Assembly: GCA_963377175.1 (NCBI GenBank)
Contig: CAUJNA010000446.1
Span: 2,349,351-2,413,350, forward strand
Source of the DNA: Effrenium voratum
Taxonomy: Eukaryota > Sar > Dinophyceae > Suessiales > Symbiodiniaceae
Direction of reading: 5' to 3'
DNA: 64,000 nucleotides
The notes under the pieces were generated by a model. That model saw nothing but the letters and a program-made list of their open reading frames with translations, was not told the origin of the DNA and ran no database searches. Of this stretch, positions 12,170-23,430 are shown piece after piece (position 1 is the stretch's first letter; each line of letters begins with the position of its first letter). Made by a program: the position numbers and the translations under genes.

Positions 12170-13905
12170 CATGCCATTCCTTCAAAGCAAGCCGAAACTG
12201 GCTGATGCTGGCCGAGGCGGGCAGCACGAAGCGTGTACAATAAAAATGTGTGCTCGCGGAGCTTACCCTGACACCTGCGTTGTCACTCCCACTTGCAAGC
12301 GCGAGCTCTACGTTCAAGGGCTGCTTTGTTTCCTGCTGTTTCATGTTTCTTTGCTGCTGTTTCCTGATGCTTCCTGCTTCTTCCAGCTCTTTGGAAGGCC
12401 CCCAAAACAAGAGGCCCCACAAGGGATTTGCTGAATATTGGTTTGAGCATCCCTCTTTCTCAATTCTTTTGGCTTCCCCGCATTTCCCGCTTGAAGCACA
12501 ACATGTGCTCGGTGTTCGTTTGGTTTTTCGAGCACCTGATTACACTTCCCCCCTACAATCAATCAATCGGTCGGTGCTCTTGTGGTCTTCCCCATGTTTC
12601 CCTTTAGGAACAAACAACATGGTGGCTTCCTTGTGCTCTCCCTCCATGTTCAACTGGCAAATGAAAGCTCATCTTTCAAGCATCCGACCTGAACTGTGTT
12701 TGTCTCAAAATCGGAAGGGACAGCCAACATGATTGCATTGCTTTTGCCTTCCCTGCTCACCAAACCTCGCAAAAGCGCTCGACGAAAAAGACACCTGATA
12801 GTCCCACCCTTTTGGTCGTCCCTACACAGAAGTGTCGAAAAAGAGACACCCCCCAAACTCCGGCAACCTCTTGGCTACTAATTACTATTAAACAAAAACA
12901 AGAAACGCTCAAAGCAAGACCCCATATGATATCCGCCCCCAGCACCACGGCACGGCCAAAAAACCGAGACAACTGAAGGACGAGCGGCCACCTCTGTAGG
13001 CTCCTGAGCGAGGAGGACTTGCCCCGTTCTTCTAAAAGCAACTCCACCCCTTTTCGAAGTTCGACACTTAAAAAAAAAGCACCCCGCCCCCCCCCCCCCC
13101 AAACAACAACAATGACTTTTATGAACCCAGTATTACCCATTGGTGTACACGTCTCACCGAAATGTATACCATTGCGGCAGGATATGGGTAGGGTTTCTTC
13201 CCTTTCGTGGATGTATTACATGAATCCCTTTCTTCCCTTTCGTGGTACTCCCTTTCTTCCCTTTCGTGGGTAGGGTTTGAATCCGTAGGGGGAATAGAGG
13301 GACTCGAAAGGGTTTGCTACACTGAGGGTCCCTTTACTTTTTCAGGGAGTCGAAACAGGGTTTCGACACTCTGGGATGGCACCAAATCCGCACACCCGCA
13401 ACTGAAACAACAACATCTCCGGAAATAACCCAAACTCATGTAATGTCCCAGTCTCTCAGGAGAAATTGCCAAAAACCAAGTACTTAAAAGACCGTTGTTG
13501 ATGGGCCCTGGGTCCACTGTCAGGCCCAACTGTTTCCAACTGTCTTTGGTGTTTTTGGAGTCGTTGGGGTAGGTTCGCACTATTTCGCACTTGGAACCAG
13601 TTCCCCCCTCCCCCTCAGGCCCGAACTCACCAAACAAAAGGGGGAGACTTGTACATCGCTCCGAATGAACTGAGCGAATTGGGCATGGTGTCACTTCCCC
13701 TGTCCTTCAGACTGACCCTAAGAGGGGCGCCGTCAAACAAGAGAGACCATATATGACCATATAGATCTAGGGAGCCCTTTGGGATGACTTGAAGGACACG
13801 ACTACAAGGAACCCCGACAGATTTTTGTTTAGTCCCCTATTTTGAGACACAGCCATGTAAGCCAGGGACAACATTACATACTGCAGTAAGTAAATCATTG
13901 ACTGA
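12170..13905. other. Gene-poor stretch
   Basis: No recognisable gene. A short tandem of TTTCTTCCCTTTCGTGG occurs three times at about 13193-13270. A minus-strand segment around 13500-13650 reads GPEGEGGTGSKCEIVRTYPN and onward for about 50 residues. It looks weakly protein-like and is followed by AACAACG|GTCTTTTAAG, a possible GT donor, but I cannot support it as an exon beyond that. Confidence 0.4.
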
Positions 13906-14120
13906 ATCTTGAATAATATATATCTCATAATGTCCACCCATTGGTCTGCGTGTTGGTGTTGAACATGATCAAGTTTCTATATGAAATAAAACATACTTTG
14001 TAACTTGTACATAGACTATACAATACACACACTTGAATAAAAAAAAGAGGAACAACTGTGTTTGCATGATAAACAATAACTTCTTGATCAATGGTATTGG
14101 ATTTGATTGACATTAATTTC
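13906..14120. other. AT-rich island
   Basis: This stretch is clearly more AT-rich than its surroundings (TAATATATATCTCATAATG, then many A/T runs). No ORF with recognisable features was found. It may be an old insertion or a structural region. Confidence 0.5.
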
Positions 14121-14595
14121 TAAGGGTAGGCCCGCAATTTCAGTGAGGACGTAGGGAAGATGGGCTAGGTGTCCTCCAACGAACAACAGACTGCCGGCAA
14201 TATTCTGCCTCATATGAAGCAGTCCATCCAAACATGCAAAAGTGAGAAATCCTTACACATGATTCCCAGCGGTAATCTGGTGCCTAATCGTACCCCACCC
14301 CATGTTGTATCATGGGATCAAGCCTAGGGCGTGGCCGTCAAACTCTTTTAAACTACCTGGAACAACCTCCCAGAACAGCTTCCCGGGTTCGCAGAAATGC
14401 ATAGCTGACTCTAGTCCATATTTAGTGTGTGTATATATGTATATTAATGTCTACATCCGAAACCCAAAGTTGCAGGGTACGTGAGGGACCGTTCAAACAC
14501 TTTGGGTGTTCTTGTTTCGGGGTCTGCAAAATAAATAAGCATACAATAACCATCCTTTGTTTGTTCCCAGGAAATTCTTTCACACATGGGCTGCC

Positions 14596-14652
14596 TCCAA
14601 AATAGGGAACTCCTAAGATTGTTATTTCCCTTTTGGGTTCCCTCTAAAACCA
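14596..14652 (+). repeat. Repeat family I, copy (weak)
   Basis: A stretch of GGGAACTCC...TTTTGGGTTCCCTCTAAAACC resembles the GGGACCC...TTTGGTTTCCCTTTAAACC family found at several other positions, in the same orientation. Confidence 0.4.
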
Positions 14653-16394
14653 AGCAACAAGGGCTTCCCCTCCCCCCCCACCCACCAGTGACCAAAAGCC
14701 GATGAGTCAGCGAACCTTAACATCCTGCCAAAGAATAATAACAATAACAAACACAACCAAACAACTCCAAGACAATATTTACACGTGCTGGGTGTCTTGC
14801 ATCGCACGTGGCAACCGCCCAACGCCACGGGACCCGGCGCCTGCACCGGCATGGGCGCCCGCGTCACGGTCGGCTCCTCCCGCGACACCGTGGTCTGCGC
14901 GCCTCGCGAAGAAGCGAAAGCCCCCCATGGGCCTTCGAGGGATCGAGGCCTCGAATTCCTGGTGGCCGCGGATCAAAATCCAAGCCCCACACATCCAAAT
15001 CCATCCAAGCACTGAGATAGGCTCCAACATGGGCGGTGAATTCACCTAGCCCAAAATGGGAGACCACTGGTTTTGACCCACGGCCTGGTGAGTGGAAATC
15101 AAAGGGGAGCTGATTCTGGGTAAGTTGTGTGACCCTGGAAGGGAACCATGTCTTTTTGGGGCCATCAAAAGGGAAAAGGAATCGGAGCCTGAACAAGGCT
15201 TCCAAGATCCCGGTTTAGACACGGTGTCAAAGAATAAATCCGGAAACAAGCTGCCTCTAGATGGCCAAGTTGCTGCTTCTGTGTAGACAAGTTACCCTAA
15301 AAAAAGGTCAAAGCTTGCCTGGGGAGAGAAACAACAACAACTGGTGATTCAGGTGCTTGACAATGCGCCGAATCCTCTAAAGCAAACAAAGCGCGTTCTT
15401 CGTGTTCACCTCAAAAGTCATGGGGAGCTCCAGATGAGTTGGCTGTGCCCAGTGGATTTCCCTTCCACGAAGCAGCTTACAAACATGGTCCTTCAAACCT
15501 TTCTGCTTGGTTTAAACAGGGCTGCTCAAACAGGAGATGGATTTACTTTCTCACCCCCTCCAATGGAGGGTCGTTTCTCGGGACAAATCACCATGATTCA
15601 CAATATGGAAGTAAGGAACTCACGAAGCACCTTCATCATGGGCGAGCTCGCCGTACCACCAAGGATGTTCATGGGCAAGCCCGCTTTTGGACTTGTTCTC
15701 CTTCAAACAGGGTCTTCAAGCAGGGACCTTCCTTTCATGGATATGGCCTGACTCTCACTTGCAACCAAAGGACCTCGGTGCGTAAAGGCCTTGCTTTCAG
15801 AAGCTTCCAGAGTGAACTGGTCAAAGTGAGAAAATACTGTTGCATTTCCGTCAGTCTGCCTGAGCTTGAGCGGACAAACTGGGCAACTCAGCAGCTGAGC
15901 CCCAGCTTCACAAAGGAACAACATGGCAAAGCACGTTTTGCACACACACGCACACACACTCCTGCTCATGTTTTGGCTCAACCCCCGTCTCCCTAAAACA
16001 ACAAGGTGGCCATTATGTTCTGCCGAGACCACCCATTTTCCGAGGGTTGTTGAAGAGAAAGATCCCTGAACAGAATGGGGAGTGTTCGGCCATTTTTTTG
16101 CGCTAGGGCGAAGCTCAGAAGAGCCAATGCTTACAATGCTTCAATCAACCAGAGCTACAATACAATATAACACCCATTCACCTCAAAAAACGATAGGGGG
16201 CTATCCAAAGTGATAGCAGTGATACCAGTGATACCCTGGTAATATTGCCCTAGTTTCCGCAGATGAATCTTAAGCATTGCTTGCTTTCATATGAAATATG
16301 GCATTTCCACCGGCCCGGCAGGTGGAACAAACGCAACATCTGCTGGGTGCTTTTGGTCCTTGAATTTTGAGCCACAACCATATCAAGTCCACCA

Positions 16395-16500
16395 CCTCTC
16401 CAGGACCCTCCCCCCATCCCGGCGTCCGAAACTCAGGTCCCGCGCCTTCGCCAGGGGAGGAGGGTGAAGGCATCTCCGTGGGCACTGGGAGCTCCTGGAT
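16395..16500 (-). other. Motif island copy (ELPVPTEMPSPSSPGEG)
   Basis: Read on minus: QELPVPTEMPSPSSPGEGAG, continuing EFRTPGWGEGPGEV. ELPVPTEM matches the island at 24930-25022 (ELPVPTEMQSPTSLGEA) residue by residue over most of its length. Downstream on the minus strand comes ATATGGTTGTGGCTCAAAAT, the family H sequence that also follows the islands near 22975 and 60555. Confidence 0.4.
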
Positions 16501-16705
16501 CAGGTTTCGGCCCAAAAAAAAAAGAGCCAAGAGTTGGACACATACGGGTATGAGTCATTTTTTGACACCACCAGGAACCCGCAGGCGGTCGACTTATCTC
16601 AGCGACTCGACTGGACCCTTGAAACCGGGCTTCCGAGATGGCCCTGAGGCAGCCTGGCACCAAAAACGCTGGTGCCGAAACGGTGGAGGAGCACAACCCA
16701 TGGAT

Positions 16706-16778
16706 GTGTATATATATATATATATTATATTATATATACATATATATATATGTTATGATACATATATATATATATATC
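16706..16778. repeat. (TA)n microsatellite
   Basis: Imperfect alternating TA tract with the potential for cruciform extrusion. Confidence 0.85.
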
Positions 16779-17155
16779 GGCCACTTGAGCCGTGGGTTTT
16801 TGGGAGAGTTGTTGCTGGTCTTGGTGAAATTTCGTGAGCCCCCAGGTCCCTCCCAAATGAAGCATAGACTGATCAAGCATCCATGAAACCCCCGGTCCCA
16901 AGTGAGTAATCAAAACCATCGTAGTCTACCCAAACCAAGGTGCAGGGCTACCAACGTGCTTGCTCCAAGTTCTGGTCGGGACTGTCCCTCCTTCAGTCAC
17001 CCGGGCTGTTTTGTTTTTCGGGCCGCCTGCTAAAAGTCGAAGACTTGGTCGGCTAAATTTGGGCCCGCGAAACCAACTCAAGAGCCGAAAACACCCCAGG
17101 AGCCGGACTGGTTGAATAAGGCGCCTAAGCGGCAACCTTATTCATTGTTTTCTGC

Positions 17156-17182
17156 TTGTTTGTTTGTTTGTTTGTTTGTTTG
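17156..17182 (+). repeat. (GTTT)n tract
   Basis: Six or so direct GTTT units. Confidence 0.7.
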
Positions 17183-18291
17183 ATTGTTTTTTCTTGTTTT
17201 TTTTTGGATGAGGGAAACTCAACTTGCCTTATTCGTTTTCTAAGACCCCAGGACTTGAAGCACCAAGTTGGGCTGACATCAGCCGAGCCCAAATCTCGTC
17301 TTGGGCTGCCCTGCCGTAGGGGAGCTGACCACGCTGAGGCCGCTACTCACCGCCTGCGGCAATCAATGAGTTGTGTGTTCCGCACTGGTCCAAAAACGCA
17401 ACCAAAAGGGGGTTGATACATTTTGGGAAGATCTTTTGGCGGGTTCGGGTTCGGGTTCGGGAGCTTGGGGTTTTTGATGGAGCTTCACCAAAATGGTCCA
17501 AACCTCAAAAGCTAAGTTCCATGAACTGGCACGAGCTTCCCATTCTGACAGCTCAGGCCGGGGGAAACGTGGCATCCTGGATCGCCAGCTGCGATCGCTT
17601 TTTTTGTTCCATGCACTTTACCCCAAAAACCGATCGCAACAGTCACTGAAGAAAGCAGCGACTTGGCGATTGAGGATCAAATCTTTCTCCATTGCTCCAG
17701 TGACCTGTGAAAAAGGCTTCCCTATTACGATGGGACCGCCCGGAAAAGGTAGAAAATGGGCTTCTGGCACACAGCCAATTCACCAGCTCATGCTCCGCAA
17801 TGCCCACCCGACTGCACAGCTTCAACAGTATAGAGTACATTTCGCGTGATTTCTCCAAATTATTAAAGCGATTAAAAGGCAAACCAAAGAACCATCATGG
17901 TCCAATCCAAGACGTGTCCACTTTCCACATGAACCACTGCTAGAGAGAAGGGGTGTATTACATGTAGCACCGCTATGCTGGCCTAATTCCATAACTACTA
18001 GCACTTTCTTCCGAGGATCATGATTTGACTTGGTTTACAGCATCCCTGAATCCAGATTCCAGTTCTTTGCCCGCTTGCAGCAGTTCGATACATGGTTGTG
18101 GTCAGTAACACTCGTTCTGCGATGCAAGAGCGGGCCGCCGTGAGTACTGACAAAGCGGATGGAAGCGGGCAACTTCATCGGGGTGAAACCGGCCAAAGGA
18201 AGAACCTAATACGGCATGCGAATTGATGGGACTGCGCTGGGTGCTAAATAGAGGGTCTGGAAGAATCAAAACACATCTCCGTCTCCATTTG

Positions 18292-18428
18292 GTGCTTTCA
18301 AGAGAAACTCATCACTGGACCCTTAAGATTCTCGGGAAAAAACAAACAGAAAAGATGCGTTTAGTGCTTTCAAGAGAAACTCATCACTGGACCCTTAAGA
18401 TTCTCGGGAAAAAACAAACAAAAAAGAT
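18292..18428 (+). repeat. 72-bp tandem duplication
   Basis: The segment starting GTGCTTTCAAGAGAAACTC at 18292 is repeated from 18364. The only difference noticed within the shared part is AACAGAAAAG against AACAAAAAAG. Near-identity implies a recent duplication. Confidence 0.9.
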
Positions 18429-18796
18429 GGCGGCCACTTAAAGAGGCAAAAGCAAGAATCTGAACTTTTATCCTACACGTTCTAATAATTCCTTAAAACC
18501 TGAAATCTGAAATCGGATCCATGTCCGAGTTGGGCCCGCATGCCCCAAATCGCTCTCTCGCACCCGAATCACCAGCTGGAACTTCCACGGAATCGCCTGA
18601 GAGGATGCTAGTCTCTGCGGCACCTGCGCCAGCAAGAAGTTGGGCAGTGAGCCAAGCCGGGTATGTGGGTGTGTCGGTGGCGGCATTTCCTTTGGCTTCT
18701 TTCTCTTTAAAGCCCCGAAAGGGTGTGGGTGTATTCTTGTTTGAGGCTCGGTACCCTTTTTTGGTTTGTTCAACCAAAAATGAACTCAAAAGAATC

Positions 18797-18850
18797 GGTC
18801 CCCCCCCAAACAAAAAACGTTGGTCGCTTTTTGGCTTCCCTTTAAATGCC
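18797..18850 (+). repeat. Repeat family I, copy
   Basis: C-run (GGTCCCCCCCC), A-rich spacer, then TTTTTGGCTTCCCTTTAAATGCC. The family has the layout GG-ACCC-(C/A tract)-GGTGG-TTTTGGTTTCCCTTTAAACC over about 50-65 bp. The best copies (18797, 25473, 27087, 34233, 37622, 39152, 51853, 62902) all lie on the + strand. Confidence 0.55.
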
Positions 18851-19190
18851 AAGCACACACGCGGGTCCGAAATCTATTTGTAGACTTCCCATGTGTCACT
18901 TCCATGTTGCTGGGAGGGCAACACCCAGGGCGGTCCCCTTTGAGCAAGCGAAAAGGAACCCATCGGGGGTCGAACCTTTGCAAAACTTAGACCCCCTGCA
19001 ACATGTTCACTGGTTATTAGTTGCAAGAGAGAATGATGGATGGCAAAAAGGATTAGCTAAGCTAATGAATCATGGTTAGGCCTTTTGAAACTGATGTTGA
19101 CTCAAAGAGGAATTCGCACAGCCACAAGCCGGCGTTCCATGAGAAGCAGAGAGACTACAAACCTTCCAAAAGAATGCAAACAGATCAAAG

Positions 19191-19322
19191 CAGGGCTGTG
19201 GGGAATGACCACTTCTGTGATACAACTGAAAGGGCTTCCCAAAGACTCTTTTGTTCTTATAACAGGGGATTCCCTTGTATCACAGAAGTAGATAGAGAAA
19301 ACCCCTTGATCCCACAACCCTG
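19191..19322 (+). repeat. Foldback family C, copy 1
   Basis: The left arm CAGGGCTGTGGGG...CCACTTCTGTGATACAA is matched by the right arm TTGTATCACAGAAGT...TCCCACAACCCTG. Copy 2 lies at 23301-23430. Both share arms and the inner GCTTCCCAAAGACT. This resembles a non-autonomous inverted-repeat element (MITE or introner-like). No transposase is present. Confidence 0.75.
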
Positions 19323-19378
19323 GATCAAAAAGAAACCAGCAAACTCTTCCTTGAGAACTCGCCTCAGCCCGCCAGCCT

Positions 19379-19440
19379 GATGGTTTGGGGATTTGAACCC
19401 TTTGAAAGCGCGACACCCAAACCACCGGGCTAACCACCAA
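19379..19440 (-). repeat. tRNA-like (SINE-type) fragment
   Basis: On the minus strand: GGTGGTTAGCCCGGTGG (A-box-like), then GGGTTCAAATCCCCAAACCA (B-box-like). The A-to-B spacing is about ten bases too short for a normal tRNA, and no proper anticodon arm is formed. It shares both boxes with 1796-1860 on the other strand. Confidence 0.3.
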
Positions 19441-20013
19441 AGGGAAGCTGAGCATTGTCTCTTGTCTACCGTATGCCGTCACAATGCCGTCCTCCAGAAA
19501 ATAACCAAAGCTCGGCTTTTTGGGTAGTGCGCACCACCAATTGAGGGTTACCTGAAATTCTACAGAAAGGAACCCGAAATTAGGGGGTTGGGTAATTTCC
19601 TTTGTTCTCCAAGCTGGAGTCCCTACGCCCGGTGTGGTAAAACGTTGTATATCCCCCCAAAATTGGGGGTCCTCTAAAAACAGAGATCTGTTTGGTTCAA
19701 CCCCCCCCCCAAAAAAAAAACTGCCCCAAAAATGGGGTTTCCTCCAAAAGCAAACCTCTTTTAGTTTACCGGTGCTCCATTTGCTTAAGCTTCCCGGAAA
19801 AAATCCGGTAGTGATAGATTCCCTTTGAAAGCAACAGGGGAAATATATTCTTAACCAAATGGAAGAGGTGAATCTGCACGGCGAATTCTTCGAAACACGG
19901 CTTCGGCGACGGAGTTCGCGCCGTCACCGTCTCTTCCAGATCCTGCGAGGCCGACGGCCTCTCGGTCGGCACCTCAGGCGACATGGGCAATTTACCCCCC
20001 AGAAGGGGTGCCC

Positions 20014-20092
20014 AGGTCCTCCTGCGCAGAGGTTAGAAGAAGGGTACCAACTTTTTTCTGTAGTCGATTTTAGGGGAACCCTCCCCCCAGAA
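20014..20092 (+). repeat. Repeat family D, copy 1
   Basis: AGGTCCTCC...AGAGGTTAGAAGAAGGG, then TACCAACTTTTTTCTGTAG and TTTTAGGGGAACCCTCCCCC. It matches 42024-42115 over about 80 bp; a truncated inverted copy is at 27788-27832. Confidence 0.75.
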
Positions 20093-20153
20093 AGTTGGTG
20101 AGAAAGGGCACTACTGGGGGAGCAAGGTGTCAAAAAAGGGACAAGGGTTCGAA

Positions 20154-20320
20154 ACTTGCTCGTTCTCAGCGTGAATTTCAAGGGTTTTGGAAATCTGGGC
20201 CGTCCGTTTTCAGATGCCCTGCTAAAAGTGACCAACTTGCGGGTGAAATTGGAAATCCAACCAGGAAAACACCAAAAATATATTTAAAAAACTAAGGACG
20301 GGATGGCTGGGAGCCACGAA
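20154..20320 (+). repeat. Repeat family G, copy 1
   Basis: About 160 bp shared with 27256-27413. Common blocks in order are TTCTCAGCG-GAATTTC, TGGAAATCTGGG, GTTTTC-GAT-GCCC, CTAAAAGT, GTGAAAT-GGAAA and GGATGGCTGGGA-CCA. The final block also recurs near 25152 and the first near 25620. Confidence 0.75.
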
Positions 20321-21992
20321 GGGAAAAAACCTAGGCCTAGGGTACCATCAAAAAAGGAGCCATGTAGACTCATGCATGAAATAGGGAAAGCCCGAGGCCT
20401 GCAAAGGCTCTGAATCTGCATTTTTCTTGGATGAAAGGAGTTTGAGAATCTGGATAGGGATACTAACATTAAGGGAAACGCCCGCGATAATGAATATGTT
20501 GGAAATATTCAAGCATCTTTTGATTTCCCAGTTCCAAAAGCAGCTGTCGCCTGGTGCCACATCAGGCCCCTGCGCCCCCTGAAAACCTTTGATGCTGCAG
20601 CTGCTCCTCCTCCAGATCCTGCCACGGCCATGACCCGCAGTGGCTGTCCTCCTCCAGATCCTGCTCACGGTCAGCCGCAGTCGCTGCAGAGTGCTCCGTC
20701 TGCAATCTCAGGAGGGCGTGGTTGGATCCTGCCCGCCGTCCTGATTGCTACGCCCAATACTCCGTGCAGAACCTTTCTTGTTGCTCGTGGGGCACGGGAC
20801 CACAGCCCAAACGCCCTAGAAATCCCTCTCCCCCGAAACACCGGTCAAATGTCCCCTTAGCAATCTCAAATTCCCCAGTAGAAGCTGTCCAGCCTCCACT
20901 GGAATCCCACCCTAGAAACCGGTCAAATCTTCCCCAAACCGTCCTTGGCTTCGCTCGGGCTCAGTCCACTGCCCTTCTGCTCTCAGACTGCGGCTCGTTC
21001 ATGCACCACCATATATCTTGGGAACCAGCTCACGCATTTCGGCGCCGACTCACTCACTCAAACAAACACAACACGTCAAGGCAAACCAAAACACAGCAGC
21101 CAAAAGCGTTTACAATTAGGTGGTCCCCCTGCATCACTTGAGGGGAAGTTGGGTGGTGCTCCTCCCCAAACCAACGGTAAACTAACTACCAGTCACACAG
21201 CTAGTGATTCAGAATTTAGATACATCATCGTACAGCATAATGCGCTGATCCTGTGGTTGTCCAGGGGCTCCAACAGGGGGACCTCCAACGCGGCAAATGG
21301 CCTGGCCTATTGGGGGCAAATAGTTATCAGCAGCTGAATATTCCGACAATGCACCAATAAAGGGCTAGCCTACAAAACTGACACCGAAAATTGCCCTGTT
21401 GTCCCTTGCTGCTATTGACACATCGTCGCAAAGATCATGGCATATGTGTATGATCATGGTCATATTCAGGCATCCATGCGCAAGCGGATTTTCAGGAGTC
21501 GCCGCTCCCCCCAATTCCAGCTTGAAAGGGGTGTGGAATTGACAGGGAACACGTATGGATGATGTGGCAAGCATGATTCAGGGTTCCAGCCATGCTACAG
21601 CAACAACGCCGCAACCGGAAACAAACTTAACCCGACAAGCACCCGACAGGGTCTCGGGGGTTCGCACCGGATTCACCAACAAAAGTTGGGCATTTCTGCT
21701 GGGATTCCTATTGCCACTTGAAACATGGGTGTATCTAGAGCGTATTTTCAAGGAATTTGTTTCAAAGGGACGCTCATGAAAACCCCGGACACCAACATAT
21801 CATGTTTGCGTTATTTTGGGGGTCCTGGTTAGTGGGAATACCAAAAATTTGGTACGGGACCGGTAACGGGTGAATTGGGCCCCCGCAATTCCAAGCGCTA
21901 ACACCAATTGCTTATTAGGGGTACCCGTACCACCATTTTTGACCCCGGTACCACCACTACCAATACGTCTTTCTGGTTTTTCCTGTAAAAGC

Positions 21993-22045
21993 CCTTTGGG
22001 GGTTCCACACCTGTCTGGGGGCGAGCCACCGGCATCTCCGGTGAG
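21993..22045 (-). other. Motif island copy (SPEMPVARPQTGVEPP)
   Basis: Read on minus: SSPEMPVARPQTGVEPPKG. SPEMPV fits the island theme, with A-R replacing P-T. Open on both sides for a total of about 60 codons. Possible exon or relic. Confidence 0.3.
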
Positions 22046-22102
22046 CTGAAGGGTTGCGAGACGCCTAGCAGGACGCCCAACCTCTACGACTTTGATCAAA
22101 TC

Positions 22103-22284
22103 TTGGGGCTTAATGTTGACCCATATTAAATCCAAAACCATATTATCAAAACCAGGAACCATATTGAACCCAATGTTAACGTTCCAAAACCAAAATTAAA
22201 TCCACATTCAACCCAGAACCATATGAATCAGGCTCCTGGTGAAATGTTGGGGCTTAATGTTGGGGCTTAATGTTGATCCATATT
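22103..22284 (+). repeat. Local direct repeats of TTGGGGCTTAATGTTGA
   Basis: TTGGGGCTTAATGTTGACCCATATTA-like sequence occurs at 22103 and again twice in tandem at about 22247-22284. The area between them is rich in AACCATATT variants. Confidence 0.7.
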
Positions 22285-22852
22285 ATGCAGGCCCCTCCAA
22301 AAGTGGGGTCAACATTCTATGGGCTGGCTAGCTGGACTAACTAGCTGGCTGTGGCTCCAAAGAACAATCCATGTAACGGTTTAAATTCAGAACCATCCCT
22401 AACTACCCCAAAGAAAAAGTAGGGAGGGCGGTTGACCATGGCACAAATGACAGGCTTCCGACCATCCACGTCGAATTGAGTTTGCTAAACGGAAGCAAAT
22501 TACCTACAAGGGTGCCCAAGTTGGTATCACGAAAAGAGCATGTTCCGTTGCTCAAGCGATACTGGGCAAGTGAGTCAAGCCTCTGAATTCAAGGCAAAAA
22601 CTCCAGGCCTTCTGCCCCTAGCTGGAACCAGTGGCTGCTGTGAACACAAGAGGGAATGGGGCACTCTTGTTGCTTGCTATCTGCCTTCCATCTGAAGCAA
22701 CCAAAAAAAACCAGGGTGTTGGGAATGAACCTTGGAGATTCCCTTACAGGGAACCATAGAGGATGGTGATTCTTGGTGGCATTCCAATTCTCGTTCCCTG
22801 CCTATCGAACCAGCAAGCTGTCTTGGCATGAAACAACCAGGTGCCGGTGTTG

Positions 22853-22950
22853 TGGCTGCGGCTCAAAAAAGTGGTACCAAAATGGCACCTTGGTAAATGG
22901 AACCAAAGACTAAAACCCGCGTAACCCCAGCTCTTTAATTTTGAGCCCTA
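22853..22950 (+). repeat. Repeat family H, copy 1
   Basis: GTGGCTGCGGCTCAAAAAAG, then TGGTACCAAA, ACCAAAGACTAAAACCCGCG, and AATTTTGAGCCCTACCC. It matches 60412-60497 block by block. In both places a GC-rich island lies just to the right, so on the minus strand the H sequence follows the island. Confidence 0.7.
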
Positions 22951-23300
22951 CCCTTGTTTTCCCTTTCGCCTGGGATCTGTTTGGGGGGCCCGGGACCGAT
23001 CCGTCCCACCGCTGCGAAGCCAGCAAACGCCGCGGCCCACCTGCGCCGCCAGCTGCCTCTGGGGCCTCGAGCGGGATTCGATTCGCTCGGCCGTCGCAGG
23101 GGTTGAGCAGGTTTTGGGTAAGCCTAGATCTCCAAGAAATGGGCTTCGTCCATTTGGGGCAACGGGTTCTAACAGGGTTCACAAATCGGATACGCATGAT
23201 TCTCCGATCAGAACCCCTTTAAAACTTTGGCCCTCTGTTTCTGAAGGCTTTGACATTGCGGTCCCTTCTGTAAGGCACAACAGGCCAAAACAAGTTGCAG

Positions 23301-23430
23301 CAGGGTTGTGGGAAATGGAATCCACTTCTGTGATACAACAAAAAGCGCTTCCCAAAGACTTCCCCGGATAAAGGGGGAGACTCCAACTTGTATCACAGAA
23401 GTGGTTGGATAAACCTCTTGGTCCCACAAC
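23301..23430 (+). repeat. Foldback family C, copy 2
   Basis: Left arm CAGGGTTGTGGGA...CCACTTCTGTGATACAA; right arm TTGTATCACAGAAGTGG...TCCCACAAC. Same orientation as copy 1 at 19191. Confidence 0.75.

Noticed and set aside
15955..15985. Relict dinoflagellate spliced leader near TGTTTTGGCTCAACC
   Set aside because: Only part of the leader matches and several bases differ. No reverse-transcribed gene follows.
17440..17464. Telomere-like GGGTTC/GGGTT repeats (also at about 38230-38252)
   Set aside because: Only three or four units and not the TTTAGGG type; better explained as short simple repeats.
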